This document shows positions 11,401 to 24,646 of a stretch of 64,000 nt of DNA, one piece after another; position 1 is the stretch's first letter; each line of letters begins with the position of its first letter. The notes under the pieces are model-generated. The model was not told where the DNA came from. It was given only the letters and a program-made list of their open reading frames with translations, and did not search any database. A program made the position numbers and the translations under genes. The stretch is from Lophium mytilinum (lineage: Eukaryota > Ascomycota > Dothideomycetes > Mytilinidiales > Mytilinidiaceae), in assembly GCA_010093605.1 (NCBI GenBank), contig MU004192.1, positions 1,634,584 to 1,698,583 of the forward strand, read 5' to 3'.

Positions 11401-13224
11401 TAAGAGCGCGCTTAGGGTTATTCTTATATAGCTTATTTATACTTCTTCTTATACTCTATACCTTAAGCGTAGAAGGTATTACGCTGCTATTAGTATTAAT
11501 TGCAGTAAAAGGTAACCTTAGCTACCTTAGTAGTAAGGCCTTTAATCTTAATACTAAGCTTAGTAATAAGAATAGCCTAAGCGTTGTTTTTCTTATACTT
11601 ATTAGCTAGTTGCTTAGTAAGGTAATTATATTTATTAGTAAAGTTAGTAGTATTAACGCGTATTTTAGCTACCTAGCAATAGAGCTTTATATATTAGTTG
11701 CAGAGATTATTAAGTTTAACTTTATTTAACGCGCTTACGGGCTATTCTTAAAGTTGCGCTATCTTATTATCTTTCTCTTAAATAGCTGCCGCTATATTTC
11801 TAATATCTTTATATAACTTACCTAGTTCTTAGTAGTAGTTAAGTAGTATAGCGTAAATACTAATATACTTATTTTAAGCTATATCGCGAAGCTCTTCTAT
11901 ATTATTAATAGTAATATTAATAGATTATCTATTACTACTATAGTTAATAGTAAAGACTATACTATTATTATTATCTATAAGAAGAGACTATTAATAATTA
12001 GGCGGTTAGCTACTAGTTATAGTAGAGCTAGCGCCTGCGTTAGCTATATTAGGCTAGTCTTAAGAGGGCAGGTTAGAGTAGGTATTTAGAATTATAATAG
12101 TATTAGTAGTAGAGGTAATTAGAATTTAGAAGAAAAATAAAGTAGTTAGATTAACTAGGGGTTTAGTAAATTAGATAGTATAAGGTATAGATGTTTTAGT
12201 AAATAACTTAAAGTCTTTTTTATCTTTATCTTTACCTTCTTATATATAGGCGTTATTATTAGTATTCTACTTAGTAGAGTTAGTAAGATTATATTAAACT
12301 TAGCTCTATAGTAGGTTAGTACTAAATTAATTTAGTAGAAGGTAAATATCTAGTTCTAGATTACTAAATTTTTTAGCGCGTGCAGTAAAAGCTTCTAGAG
12401 TTATAGTTAGTTAATATTATAATACTTCTCCGCCGCCTATCTTATAGGCGGCTTTCTTTTCTTAGTAGTTAAGCTTATGCACTTCTTAAGAATTAGATAT
12501 AAGAGTAGACTAAGTAGCTTATAAGCTAGAAAGAGAAAGGGTAGAAGTATAACTAAGGATAACTAGATGCTTATTAAGGTTACCGCTAGAAGGTAAACCT
12601 ATAGGCTGCGCGCTTAGTATAGCTATACTATATAGAGTTAGAGTTTTTCTACTATAGCTTAGTATAGCTAGTCTTAGGGGTATTATTTATATCTTTACTA
12701 GTAAGTATTTATTAACTATCTAATAAGAAAGGTTAGTATAAGGTAGAGGGTATAGGTCCTCTATAAAAGCTTAAAAGTAGGCGTACTTTCTAGAGTAGCT
12801 AGTACTATACTTAGCGGCTGCCTTTAATTAGTAAATAAAAATAGAATAACTATATATAGACTAGTTAGTTATATATAATAGTAGTAAGTAGGTATATAGG
12901 GCCTGCGCGCTAGCCTATTACTAATAGGGTATATATAGTTCTTACTCTATTAGTAGAAAGTAACTATACTTATATTAGTTAGTTGCGCGTAATAGTAAGT
13001 AGGTATATAAAGCCTGCGCGCCTCTAATTAGCGGGGTATATAGAGTCCTTACTATAAGATTATAGAGCCTTCTTTTAAGCCTCTCTTATATTAATATAGA
13101 GGGTATTAGGTTTATATATTAAAATTTTAGCCTATTAAATTAGCTAGGTATATATATAGGTAGATAGGTAGGTAGAAAAAAGTACTTCTAGAAACTTCTA
13201 GAAGCTAGAAGGGTAGCTACTTTA

Positions 13225-13444
13225 TATTATAGTATAATAGTAGATTGTAAGAGAAGACCTAATATTAGTATATATAGATAAAGTAGCTATAAGAGAGAGA
13301 GAAGGGCGCGGAGCGCCGGCTAAAAGGTAGGCAAGGCTAGCGCTAAGCCTAGTTATATAATAGTAATTATATACTAGAGGGCATATAACGCTGTTATATA
13401 TATTAGAAATATATTATAATAGAAGTTACATTATAGCTATAATA
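13225..13444 (-). repeat. 5' LTR of element A
   Basis: This 220-bp LTR is homologous to the left LTR and holds a single copy of the unit duplicated there. It is followed immediately by the target duplication ATAGC (13445-13449). Confidence 0.8.
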
Positions 13445-13449
13445 ATAGC
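13445..13449. repeat. Target-site duplication, right copy
   Basis: ATAGC, identical to 5061-5065, on the other side of element A. Confidence 0.8.
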
Positions 13450-16400
13450 TTTTAATAATTCTATTTTAATTTCTTAAGCCTTCTAATACTATACTATATC
13501 TTTTAATTATTTAAACTATACTAAATACCCTCTAAAGTTTAAAGGTAGTAGTAGAGCTTAGAGAAATATACTACTTTAAGAGTTTCTTAGTAATATTAGA
13601 AATAATAAACTAATTTTAAATAAAAACTATAGCTATACTTTATACTTTATAGAGCTTCTTAAATAGTATTTAGGCTTAAAAGTAGATTATAGTAAGAATT
13701 CTAGGGCTTCTTCTACCTATAGGGCCTATAACTACTACTTAAAAATATTTTTAGAAGGCTATTAGTTTAGTAAATATATTTAGGCTTATAATTTAAATAG
13801 TTCTTCTCTCTACTAAAAATCCTATATAGAATATTATTAGTAGAGTAGTAAGGGGACTTATCTATTTTAAGATAAGTTTAGCTTTACTTTTAAAGTATCT
13901 TAGAACTTAGCTAATACCTATTATAGAAGAATAGACTTTAATAGCTTATTAAAAGACTACTAGGGCTTATATTTAATAAGGTTACTATAATATTACTAAG
14001 TTTATATCTTCTCTTTATAACTAAGAATTTCTTAAGAATCTAGCTAAAAATATAGTATACTTAGCCTTAGCTATATAGCTACTAATAAAATTAATTTAAA
14101 GAAAGACTACTATACTACTATATAATCTAGGTATTTCTTATACTTTTAAATCTCTAATAGCTTAATATTACCTATAGAGCTCTAGTAGTACTTCTATTTA
14201 GGCTTCTAGTTTAAGATTTAGCTTCTAGTAATTATCTATAGCTATATTAGGTTTAGAAAATATAGCTACTTTAGATTCTAGTACTTAAGGTTTAAGGTAA
14301 TACTCTCTAACCTCTTCTACTTAGCCTTTAACTTCTCTAACTTCTTTAACCTCTTACTCTTCTTTAGGTTTTCTATAGTACTTCTAAGAGCCTACTTCTA
14401 ATATACTATTAAGCTACTGCTTATTCTAGTTATCTATTAGTAATAATAATAATTCTACTAGAGAGACCCCTTTAAACTCTACTTAGTATTAGATAGGCTC
14501 TCTAAATACTATTCTCTAGAAGAATAGGGCTAGTAAGTATAGCTAAAATATATTAACTTAGAGCGCTACTTTAAAGTAGCCTTAGAAGAATAATAATAGC
14601 TATTCTAGTAGTAGTAGTAGCTATAGAAGTCCTAGTAGAAGAAGTTCTAGTAGTAGAATAGCTATCTAGAAGAACTAAGAGTATATTAGCTTAGTAGATA
14701 TTAATAGAAAAGTATTAATTTTTCCTCCCCTTCTAGATATAAGAAGGGTTAAGTATAATAGAAGTATAAGCTTAGCTTAGTTAATCTCTAATATAGGTTC
14801 TTAAATTTATTATCTTTTTAATTCTCTAAAGATAAAATATAGCTAAATAAGTAATAATAAAGAATTAAACGCTTAAATCTAAATTAATAAAGAAAATCTA
14901 GGTAATAAATATATAGAGTTCTTCTAATACTCTATTAGCTTAGAATAGAAGCGCTATTTAAGCTTTCTTATATTTTCTTCTGCGTAACTCTATATTAAGA
15001 GCTTAGGTAGGTTATATTATAGTTATATTAAAATTACTATCTAAATCTAACTTATAATTACTACTAGCACTCTTATTATCTTTAATATCTATTATACTAG
15101 TATTACTACTAGAGGAGCTCTCTAATTAAATATTAGAGTTAGTATTCTTATCTAAGGACTTATTATTTATGCGCATTTTAGTATCCTTAGCTCTTAAGTT
15201 AATCTCTTTATTCTATAGCTCTATAGTATTATTAGTTTAAATAATAGTATTACCTCTTAGCTGCATAATAATAGTATTTCTATTATACTTATTATTATCT
15301 TAGTATATAGTATTAGGTAATTAGATAGTAGTATTTATATTTTTAGGTATTTTATTACTATCTTAAGCTAATTTTAATAGCTTCCTATTATTAGTATTTA
15401 TAGCTAGTACTAATATATTATTAGGTTGTTCTATAGGTACTATATAATTACTAGTTCTCTATAGAATATTAAGCTTATCTTAACTTATCTCTAGCTTATA
15501 TATATAAACTTTCTAATAGGTATTTATAGTAGTCTTACTTATATCTTTATATTATATAACTATAAAGCTAGTAACCTATACTAGTATAATAGTTAATTAA
15601 CCCTTCTTAGGTTTCTTTTTCTTAGTAGCTTATTAGTCTCTCTTAAAAACTCTCTTTTTAAAATCTCTTAGTATTTAATATAGCTTTAGTTTAGGCAGTT
15701 TCTAAGTATTCTTCTTCCCTTTCTAGAAGAGCTCCGCGCCCTTATACTACTATTTTAATTAATACTTAGTAATCTTTTAATTCTATTCTACTTTAGAAAT
15801 TATAGTAAATTTAGACTATAGCTTTCTATTAGCATTATCTATATTTAATATATCTGCAATAGCGTTATTACTAGGTTTAATTTCTTCTTAATATGCAGCA
15901 CGCTCTTTATTAGTATTATTAAAATCCTCTTAGTTTTAAAGTACTTAGTTATCTTCTAATATATTATTAGAATATTCTAAGCTATATTTAGGGTCTTCTT
16001 AGTTCTAAAACTTTATATAAGTATTAATATATATATTTACTAACCTATTACTATAAATAAGGTTTTTTAATACTTAATTAGTAGGCGTTTAAAGTATATA
16101 GATACTAAAAGGATAAATAGTAATAATTTTAAATAGACTAAACTATTTTACTCTAAATTTTCTCTTAACCTTATTTTAAAGAAGTATCTAAAAACTAATC
16201 TTCTATTAAGTAACTAGATACTTCTTAGATAGAGGTTATAGATTCTATAGGCCTGCTATAATTACTTTCTTTAGTAGCTAATCTTCTACTAGTACATGCG
16301 TATATTAAACTTTTCTAATATAGGCTAAATAATACTCTAATTTAGCTTCTTTATCTATAGTCTTATTAAGAGCCGGTACTAAAGTATTATTAGGTACTTA

Positions 16401-19400
16401 AGGATATCTACTATATATAAGATAGTAGGGAGTATAGCTATAGAAGGTATTCTAAGTATATATTATATATACTATAGCCAGTAACTAGATATTTTATATA
16501 GCTATATCTTAATTAATTATTAGCTTTATAAGAATATTCTCTAAGACTTTATTAAGCCTCTCTATCTTACTATTTACCTAAGAGTAATATAGTATTATAA
16601 TATTATAGCGAGCCTTAATAAGCTTTTATAGTACTATAATAACTTTAGAAAGAAAGTTTAAACTATTATTAAAAGTAAATACTACTAGGGGTCTATACTA
16701 GTAGTAGATTCTTTTATAGATAAATATTACTATAGTCTTAGCTTAAGTATTAGAAAGCGCAGTAGCTTTAGGCTAACCTATAGTATAATTAATAGTAGTA
16801 ATAATCTAGCAATTTCTATAGATTAATTATAGTAATCTACTAATTAAATTAATGCCCTATTTATTAAATAGATCTTAATCTTTAACCTAATAAAATATTA
16901 GTTTATAAATAATCTTTCCCTTTTATACTAGCTAGTATAAGGTATACTTATAAGCATATTTATTAGTATTATAACTTATTATTAGCTACTAGCTATATAC
17001 TTATAGGGCCTTCTATATACTATAGTATATAAAGTAGCCTAGCTAGTAGGTTCTATTAAGAACCTATTAATAATAGAAAGGTGTAATATATAGTATAGTA
17101 TTCTTAAGAGTATATAGATCTAGATTACTATTAGGTTTATAGAAGTAATAGCATAGTTCTTCTTTTAGAATTATAAAGTTTTAATATAGAAATAGATAGA
17201 TTCTTTAGTAGTAAAGCTAGTGTTATTTTAATTTAGCCTCTAATAGCTATTTAGAGAGAGTAGGCTTAAGGCCTATTATAAGAAACTTCTTTAAATCTTT
17301 AATATACTCTATATTAGAATCTTTATACTTAGAGAGAGCTATAAGGCGTTTTTAGATAAAATTAGGGCGCCTACTAATTATATCTAGTACTATTATAAGG
17401 GCTTTTAAGTAATACTATATTATAGAGTTATACTACTAGAAATTCTTAATCTATTAAGTAAGCCTTAGTAAGGCTTTCTTAGTAGTTTATAGGTATTATA
17501 ATAAGTAGTAATTAGTTATAATTATTAATTCTTTCTCTTAAATATAGTATTACTAAATTCTAAGCGCTTCTTTAATTACTAGAAGTTCTTTTTTATAAAC
17601 TAGATAGTTTAATTTAGCTTTATTAAGCTTCTAACCGTTAAATATAATAGGGTGCTACTTGCTATCTTCTTCTTATTAGAGAAGGACTATTCTAATAGTA
17701 AAATTAGAAGCGTCTATTTTAATCTAAAAGGGCTTTAACTAGTTAATAAGAGTAAGTATAGGGCGTTTAATAAGCTTTCGCTTAAGGGAGTTAAAAGTAA
17801 TTTAATAGCTAATATTCTATATAATAGCTTAGTACTTTTTCTTTTATATTATAGTATTACTTTCCTTTAGAAGCTTATAGAGAGGTGCTAATATATAGAT
17901 AAAGTTCTTAATAAACTTTTAATAGTATATTACTAGTCTAATAAACTATTAGACCTTATAAATATTAGTAGAAATAGACTAACGCTAAATAGCGTCTAGT
18001 TTATTAGTTATTAGTTTTATAGTTCCGTAAGAAACTATATAGCTATAGAACTTAATAGTTTTTTAAGTAATTAAGTACTTATTAGTTTTAGTAAATAGTT
18101 ATTTCTTATAGAGAGCTTTAAATAATAATTAGAGGTAGTTAAGATACTCTTCTAATATTTCTAAAAATACTATAATATTATTTATATAGATAAGTATAAA
18201 TTAATATAGGTATAGTTATAAGGTATTATTTATAATAGCTTAAAAGGTAGTAGAAGCATTATAGAGGCTAAAAAGTATAACTAGAAATTTAAATTTCCCT
18301 TTAATTATATTAAAAGTAGTCTTATAGATATTTAATTAATAAACGCGCAGCTAGTAATATCTAGAGGTTAAATTAATCTTAGTAAAGAACCTAGCCTTTC
18401 TAAATAACTATAGGCAGTTATTAATATATAGTAGAGGGTAGGTATTCTTCTAGATTACTAGATTAAGTACTCTATAGTTAATATATATTTACTACTTACT
18501 ATTTAGCTTTAGAATAAAAAGAACTAGAGATCTCTAGGTACTAATAGACTCTTAGATAAGGCTCTATTCTAGTAGCTTATAGATTTATTAAGTCTATTTT
18601 TCTATTTAATAATATAAGAGGTAGTATATAGTATTATTTACTAGCTTTATATCTCTAGTATTAATTAGATAGTTATATCTATACTTAGGCGGTAGAATAT
18701 TAGAGAGAATATTATAGAAATAAGGTTTATACTCTTTAAAAAGCTCTTAAAACTTCTCTTATATAGAAGTAGTAATATAATTAATTAAGGGCAATAAATT
18801 CTTATCTTCTAATAGTAGATTAGTGCTAGGTTATAGTACCTAATCTAGTATTAGTTTATTAGAAGCTTTTATAATATAAAGGTAAGCGGAATTAAGCTTA
18901 TCTACTAAGAGCCTCTTATACTCCTAATAGAATATTATATTAATAAAACCCTAGTATTCTAGTTTAGAAAGACTAAGGTCTATAATAGGGCTTAATATAT
19001 TAAGCTAATAAGCTACTAGTTTAATCTTTAGGTTGCGGCTAACCTGCGTTTATAAGGTAATAGAATTAGTAAAGAAGTTAATAATAGCTTAGTATTACTA
19101 TAGCTAGGTTATACTAAGAATATATTAATACCCTTTAAGGTCTAGAATATATATAGTTAAAGTACCTAATAGTATATAGATTTTAAATAGAATCTCTAAG
19201 GCTTTTATACTAATTATAGTTATACCTAAGAGAAGTTTAACTGCCTTAGGGGCTATTATTTTAATATTCCTTAGCTAATATTAAGCATGCTTTAATAATA
19301 TATAGATAGAATTAGCGCTATAGTTAATTAAAAAGGTAGTTCTTTTCTAATAGTTAGATAGTTCTAAAGTTCTCTTATATTCTAAAAGATATTTACCTAA

Positions 19401-21750
19401 AGAGTTAAGGTAGTAGATCCTTTCTTCTATTAATTTAATAATAATTTAGTTAGAAGAATTATTAAAGGGCGGCTAATTCTTTTCTATTATAAGTTTATAA
19501 AAAGTAAAAGTCTTATCTTTTAGATTAGTTAGTTACTCTAAGGCTACTAACCCTTCTAGTTTTCTAATAGCTTTTTAGTAAGCTAAGTATAGTTACGCTT
19601 AATATAGCCCTTCTTACTATAATTATAGTACTTATATATATTAGTATTCTATTAAGTATTACCTTTACTATATCTACTATAGCTCTAACCGCGTTCTTAA
19701 GATCTAGTAGTATTTCTACCTTTAAAGGCGTTAAGTTTAGTATTATCTTTAGTATCTAGATATTTATATTTACTAGAATTAATATTAGTTACTTAAAAGT
19801 AATTATTATCTAATTCTTTATTAGCTCTAGAGATAGTATTAAGGCGGCCCTAATAGTCTCTTATTCTCTTATACTAGAAGATCTAATACTTATTAGTAGT
19901 AGTAACCTATACTATCTATTTATTAAAATTAGAAGGGGCCTACACTTAGGCGTTAATATAAAACTTAAGGCTAGATTTTAAACCTATATAGGTATATTAA
20001 TATACTTTAAGATTAGATAGAGCTATATTAAGAGGGTATATATAAGTAGCCCTAATAAGCTTATTAAAGAACTACTAAGTACTAGTTATCTATACTATCT
20101 TATTAAAGTAATATTAGCATTACTCTAGTATATCCGCGCTTTTATAGCGGTAACTAAAGATAGTAAAGAACTAATCTAATATAGTAAACTTAGTATTACC
20201 TTAGTAGTGCTATTAAATATCTTAATTCTATTAAATAGCTATAGTTCTAGCTATATAGCTACCGGCTAGCTAAATCTTTTAAGTTTCTAGTATCTACTAG
20301 TAAACCTATTAATAGGCGTCTACTTATATAGTAATAAAGTTATATATCTAAACTATCTAGATAGGGTACATATTATTATTAACTTTATCTAACTATATAG
20401 TAGAAGTTTTTATAAGAACTTTAGGTAGCACTATTAGATAAGATTCTTTTATAGCTAATATTCTCTTAAAGGCTTATTAAAGCTCTTATATAGTTTATTC
20501 TAATAGAGGCTTATTATAGTCTAGTATTAGATAATCTAAGAAAGCATTAAATAATAGACTCTAGAAGTTAGTAGCACCCTAAGAAGTAGGCTACTACTAG
20601 GGGTTATTTAATATATTCTTAATATAGGTATAGTAATTAGGGACTTTATATTATAGCTATTCTAGTATAGTAGTATACTACTATTATATAGAAGAAGCTA
20701 ATATAAAACTAAAGAGTTCTAGTTTCTAGTAATCTATTATATACTCTATTATAGAGGCTTTAAAGTATTAATAGCTATCTAAAGAAGGTATAAATAATAG
20801 CCTTTAATAGGTAAGTTCTAGATTATAGGCTAGGGCACTACTATAAATAATTAGAGGACCTTAAACTAGTAGCTTAATAGGTTCTAGGGTAGCGGCCTAC
20901 TTAGCCTATAAGGCTAATATTAGATTAGATAGATTATAAGATATAGTACTAAACTAAGAGAGCCTTTAAAAGAGTTCTTAAAGGTTAAAAGGTAATCTAT
21001 TAGAATAATAATATCTATTACTAGATATAAAAGAAAGCTAAGGGTTATAGAATATCTAAGAATAAGAAAGAATAGAAAAGAGTTAATAACTATAATATAA
21101 TTAAAGTAAGAAGTAAGAAAAAAGTACTAAGATAGTAATATTAGATTTCTTTCTTAAATGCTTTTTAATATCTTATTAGAGAGAGAGGATTCTTAGAAGG
21201 ACTTCTCTACTTTCTTCTTATAATTAACTTATAAGAATTTCTAATTACTATATAATTATTAGGCTCTATTAAGCTATAATATTATTCTTCTTACTATTCT
21301 ACTATTAATCTTACTTTAGTAGCTAATAGAACGCGTAGTTAGTTATGTAGGAATATTAAAAGAGATAGGAAAATCCTATAGTAATATTCTAGCTAAGAGC
21401 TCTTTAAACTTATACTATTTAATTTTTATAAGAATATTTATAATAGGCAGTTATACTATAATACTAGCCTAATACTAATTAGGGGCTATTATTAATAGTT
21501 ATTATTAATCTTACTAATTAGGTTAATTTTTAGAAACTATTAATATAGCTTAGTATTATTATAATAATTTAAAAATTCTACTAATTATAGAAGCTAATAT
21601 CTTCTATTATTACTAAGAGTTAATTATAAGAATATAGCCTTAGCTAGCTCTATACTATTAAGTTTAAGAACCTAATAGCCCTCTAAGAAGGCCTTAGAAG
21701 TAGCTAGAACTATAACTAAGCTACTAGATATAATATTTCTAATTATATAA
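13450..21750 (-). mobile_element. Ty3/Gypsy-type fossil (element B, host of element A)
   Basis: AT-rich, stop-dense DNA depleted of CpA and TpG. On the minus strand a CCHC zinc-knuckle-like box is recognisable near 19590-19632, and a YxDD-type reverse-transcriptase signature followed by the usual conserved helix lies near 18165-18200. The order (knuckle to the right, RT to the left) is that of a gag-pol element read on the minus strand. The 183-bp LTR copy at 21751-21933 could be its 5' LTR. The part from 13450 to about 14760 is of unclear identity and reads at least as well on the plus strand. Broken throughout, more than a hundred breaks. Confidence 0.7.
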
Positions 21751-21933
21751 TATAAGAATTTAGAGAATAATAGATATTAATTCTATATAGAAATCTAGCT
21801 AGGCTATATATATATTAGAGAGGCCTATATAGGCCTTAATTATACTAGATTTATATAGAAAAGCGTTTCTATAGTAGATCTATATATTATATATATAATA
21901 TCTAAATATTAACTATATATTAAGAATTCTATA
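21751..21933. mobile_element. LTR copy, right end of the AT-rich island
   Basis: This is a 183-bp full-length match to 3616-3798, more heavily altered by transitions than the left copy. With the left copy it brackets the island as a direct repeat, as the LTRs of one element would, although no target duplication is visible on the outer flanks. Confidence 0.7.
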
Positions 21934-23094
21934 GTAGTATAGTATAGTTTATTTAGTCTAAGATTAATAGTAAAGATTATTATATTCTATTAAAGCTAAG
22001 CTAGAGCTTATATAACTTCGTTCGCTTAGCGTTATTAGTCTAGAGATATAACCTTCATTAATACGATATAGATGATCTCCATCGTTAAAGGCAAGGAACA
22101 CGGCCCAACAGGACCCCGTAGTCCCTTCCAAACCGCAACCGCTCCCTCTCCATGAGGACTGGAGCATACCACTTCTGACGTTTGATTTCGGACCACGCCT
22201 AAGTCCTCCCATGACGGCTCCTCTTCTGGATGTCTTGCACAGACCGAACAACAAAGCTCCACAGGAGCTTTCTATATGTGATATTGAACACCACGGCAAA
22301 TCCTCCACCTCGAAGTCCATGAGGTTCAAGCTTCCTCCAGCCGGCGGCGAAGATTTATACTGTCGAGAAGTGGGGATCTCGTGACTTGCCATGGGACGCC
22401 GCCTCTCGCACGTGTCGCCACTCACAGCTCGCTGACACTTTAGATATTCCGAGGGACGAGTATAGACCAGAATCCACGTGATAAGGCGCCAAAGCACGTG
22501 TGGACGGTCTAAGCTCAGACTTCTTCGGGGTATAAAAGGAGTTCTGGAGGAAAATATTGTCGGCAGCTGAATTTGTCGAGGCGATCAAAACACCAGGAAG
22601 GAGTTTGCGCGATGGTACGGGAGTGGAGACGAAGAGAGCGAGTGCGCCATGGGATCACTTCGTGACTACGAAACCTTCAGCAACTGCAGCGTTCGGCGCC
22701 TATGGAGAGGGGGAGGACTGGGGGACCGGCCAACGCTTTTGGTCTGGCTGATGATGTCAAGCATCAATGTTAGCTTGAGATAGGAATCTTTAGGTGCGGA
22801 AGATGAGGCGTACCGTTTCTCAAAGACGATGGGAGTGATTGATGGCAAATGGAGGAGGAGATAGGCTGAGCTGGGAGATGATATCCATTGTTTAGACTAC
22901 TAAAATCTGGCGTACGACCTCTCTTCCTACTATAAGTGAGCATTGAAGCACCTCGGCGGTAGTTTCATATCTGCAGTTGAACCCATCGCCTACGTTCTGA
23001 TCTCGGAAGTTCTGGCAGGACCATGAAGAAAGAGGCTTGAAATCGGATCGACGATATTAGGATCAAAAGGCCGCTTTATTGCACCTCAGTCGAC
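21934..23094. other. Gene-free flank right of the island
   Basis: The first ~110 bp continue the CpA/TpG-poor composition outside the LTR; ordinary composition returns by about 22050. A TATA-like TATAAAAG sits at 22533-22540 but no convincing gene follows it. A minus-strand frame from 22497 to 21964 has no ATG-supported start or family motif. CACGTG motifs occur near 22475 and 22493. No supported gene. Confidence 0.45.
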
Positions 23095-24270
23095 GATTTG
23101 CCCTCTTCAGTTACTTTAAGTTACAGATCTAACCGCGCGACTCCTTTTTAGTGGACGCGGAGGGGACGCAAAGGGGGGTACGCAGCGTGCACATATTGCA
23201 GTTACTTTTCTGACCGTTTGCACGACCCTCTAAATCAAGCTCACGGTATAATGTTTAGAAGAGAGCGCTAGGGGTGTGTCTGTAGAGAATTTGCCTTCCT
23301 AGTTACAAGAAATTACATTTCTAACCGCGCAACTAGTTTTTTACTAGACGCGGAGGGCACGCGGAGTACTAATTTAGTAGCTACTTTTTTAACTGTTTGC
23401 CCGACCTTTTAAATTAAGCCTACGGAACTACATCTAGAAAAGGTCGCTGGGGTGTATTAGTAGAGATCCTGCCTCCTCTAGTTATAAAAAGTCACATTTC
23501 TAACCGCGTGTATTGGATTTGAATAGACGCGGAGGGCACGCGGCGTGCACCTATTACATAGTCGTTTCTCTCTAGTTTTCCGCAACCCCCTAAATCGGGC
23601 TCGAGGTATTAGGTTTAGAGGAGGGTACTGGGGCACCACCTACCTTCTTTAGTTACAAAGAGTCACATTTCTAACCGCGTAAAACGGTTTATGCTAGACG
23701 CGGAGGGTACCTAAAGGGGTACGCGGCGTGCACCTTTTATGGTCGCTTTCCTAGATGAAAGCAAGAGGCCGTAAATCGGGCTCCCTTTAAGAGACACGGT
23801 AGAATCTATGGAGCATTAACGTTAGGAACTGGAGGGCATAGTTACAAATAGTCACGTATTTAACCGCATGGATTGAAACTTCGTAGTTACCTTTCTAGAC
23901 AACAGCAAGAGGCCCTAAACCGGTTGCAGTTAGAGGATTAGGAGAAGCTGCTGGAGCCACTCCGTCAAGAAGTAGATCCATCCGGCTGTAAGTATTTACG
24001 GATTGAACCGCAGAAGAAGAAGTTCACACACACGGAGGGCACGTGAAGGGGTACGCGACGTGCACTTTTAACTGCACTTTTTCTTTCTCTCGGCAAGAGA
24101 CTGGGGTCCAGATCACCGTCAAACGGATGGAAAGAACCCGCTGAAGTGTCTCTGCTGAGACTTACGATGTCCAGTTACAAGTTCTTACGGATCTAACCGC
24201 ACGATACGAATCTGGTAGACGCGAAGGGCACGCAATGGGGTACGCGACGTATGTTAAGATTTTTGGTGCA
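23095..24270 (+). repeat. Diverged tandem array, seven units of about 180 bp
   Basis: A common block, AGTTACAAA-like then a CACATTTCTAACCGCG-like run, recurs with AACCGC starting at 23131, 23323, 23502, 23673, 23862, 24006 and 24195 (spacings 192, 179, 171, 189, 144, 189). After a 17-20-nt variable spacer most units continue TAGACGCGGAGGGCACG, often with GTACGCGGCGTGCAC, and a CCTAAATCGGGCTC-like block further on. CCGCG before and CGCGG after the spacer can pair. In unit 2 the spacer itself folds (CTAGT...ACTAG) and in unit 3 TATT faces AATA. No open frame runs through the array. It could be a local satellite or a family of structured non-coding elements. Confidence 0.8.
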
Positions 24271-24646
24271 AAGAATTACGAGCGGAAACGTGTGAACCGG
24301 ACTTAGGTTCACTCGTAGGGCGCTTTGCAGGTACGCCCGTACAGCATGTCGTGCTTAGCGTGCATGTGGCTGTAAGGGTAAATAACTGTACTGGAAGCTG
24401 ATGAGAGAGATCTCTATTGGCTAGAATAGCCTTTGCAGGGCTAAAAAGCCTTTCGTCACGCAGCGTTCACGAAATACACTAACCACGAGATACGGCAAGA
24501 TGCTCTATGCTGCGAAATGGCCTAATCAAGCCCGGGGCGGGAAGGTGCGTAACAGGTAATACTGCAGGCACCCCCGCATATGTACGACCTATAATGTTCT
24601 TTCCTATGCATCTTCGACTCTTCAACCTCTTGTCCACATTTCCAGT
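24271..24646 (+). promoter_or_regulatory. Upstream region of the BBE-type oxidase
   Basis: 376 bp between the array and the oxidase start. No clear TATA box close to the ATG and no gene seen. Confidence 0.3.

Larger units (their letters stand above)
5066..13444 (-). mobile_element. Ty3/Gypsy-type LTR retrotransposon fossil (element A)
   Basis: This 8.4-kb element has LTRs at 5066-5449 and 13225-13444, termini related to TGTTATAG...CTATAACA, and a perfect 5-bp target duplication, so it is structurally complete at its ends. A polypurine tract on the minus strand adjoins the left LTR, which makes the left LTR the 3' one and gives minus orientation. A reverse-transcriptase signature of the YxDD type is still recognisable on the minus strand near 8645-8666; gag should lie to the right and integrase to the left. 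It is broken throughout, with stops in every frame (well over a hundred). RIP has erased any clock value of LTR divergence. It is younger than the sequence it inserted into. Confidence 0.85.

Noticed and set aside
21964-22497. Minus-strand frame of 177 codons
   Set aside because: No ATG-supported start, no known motif, and it runs into the RIP-altered flank.
22533-22540. TATAAAAG promoter element
   Set aside because: No convincing gene follows, so it is kept only as a note in the flank description.
23095-24270. CRISPR-like reading of the regularly spaced repeats
   Set aside because: Units are ~180 bp and diverged, with no short identical repeats, spacers or cas genes, in a eukaryotic genome.
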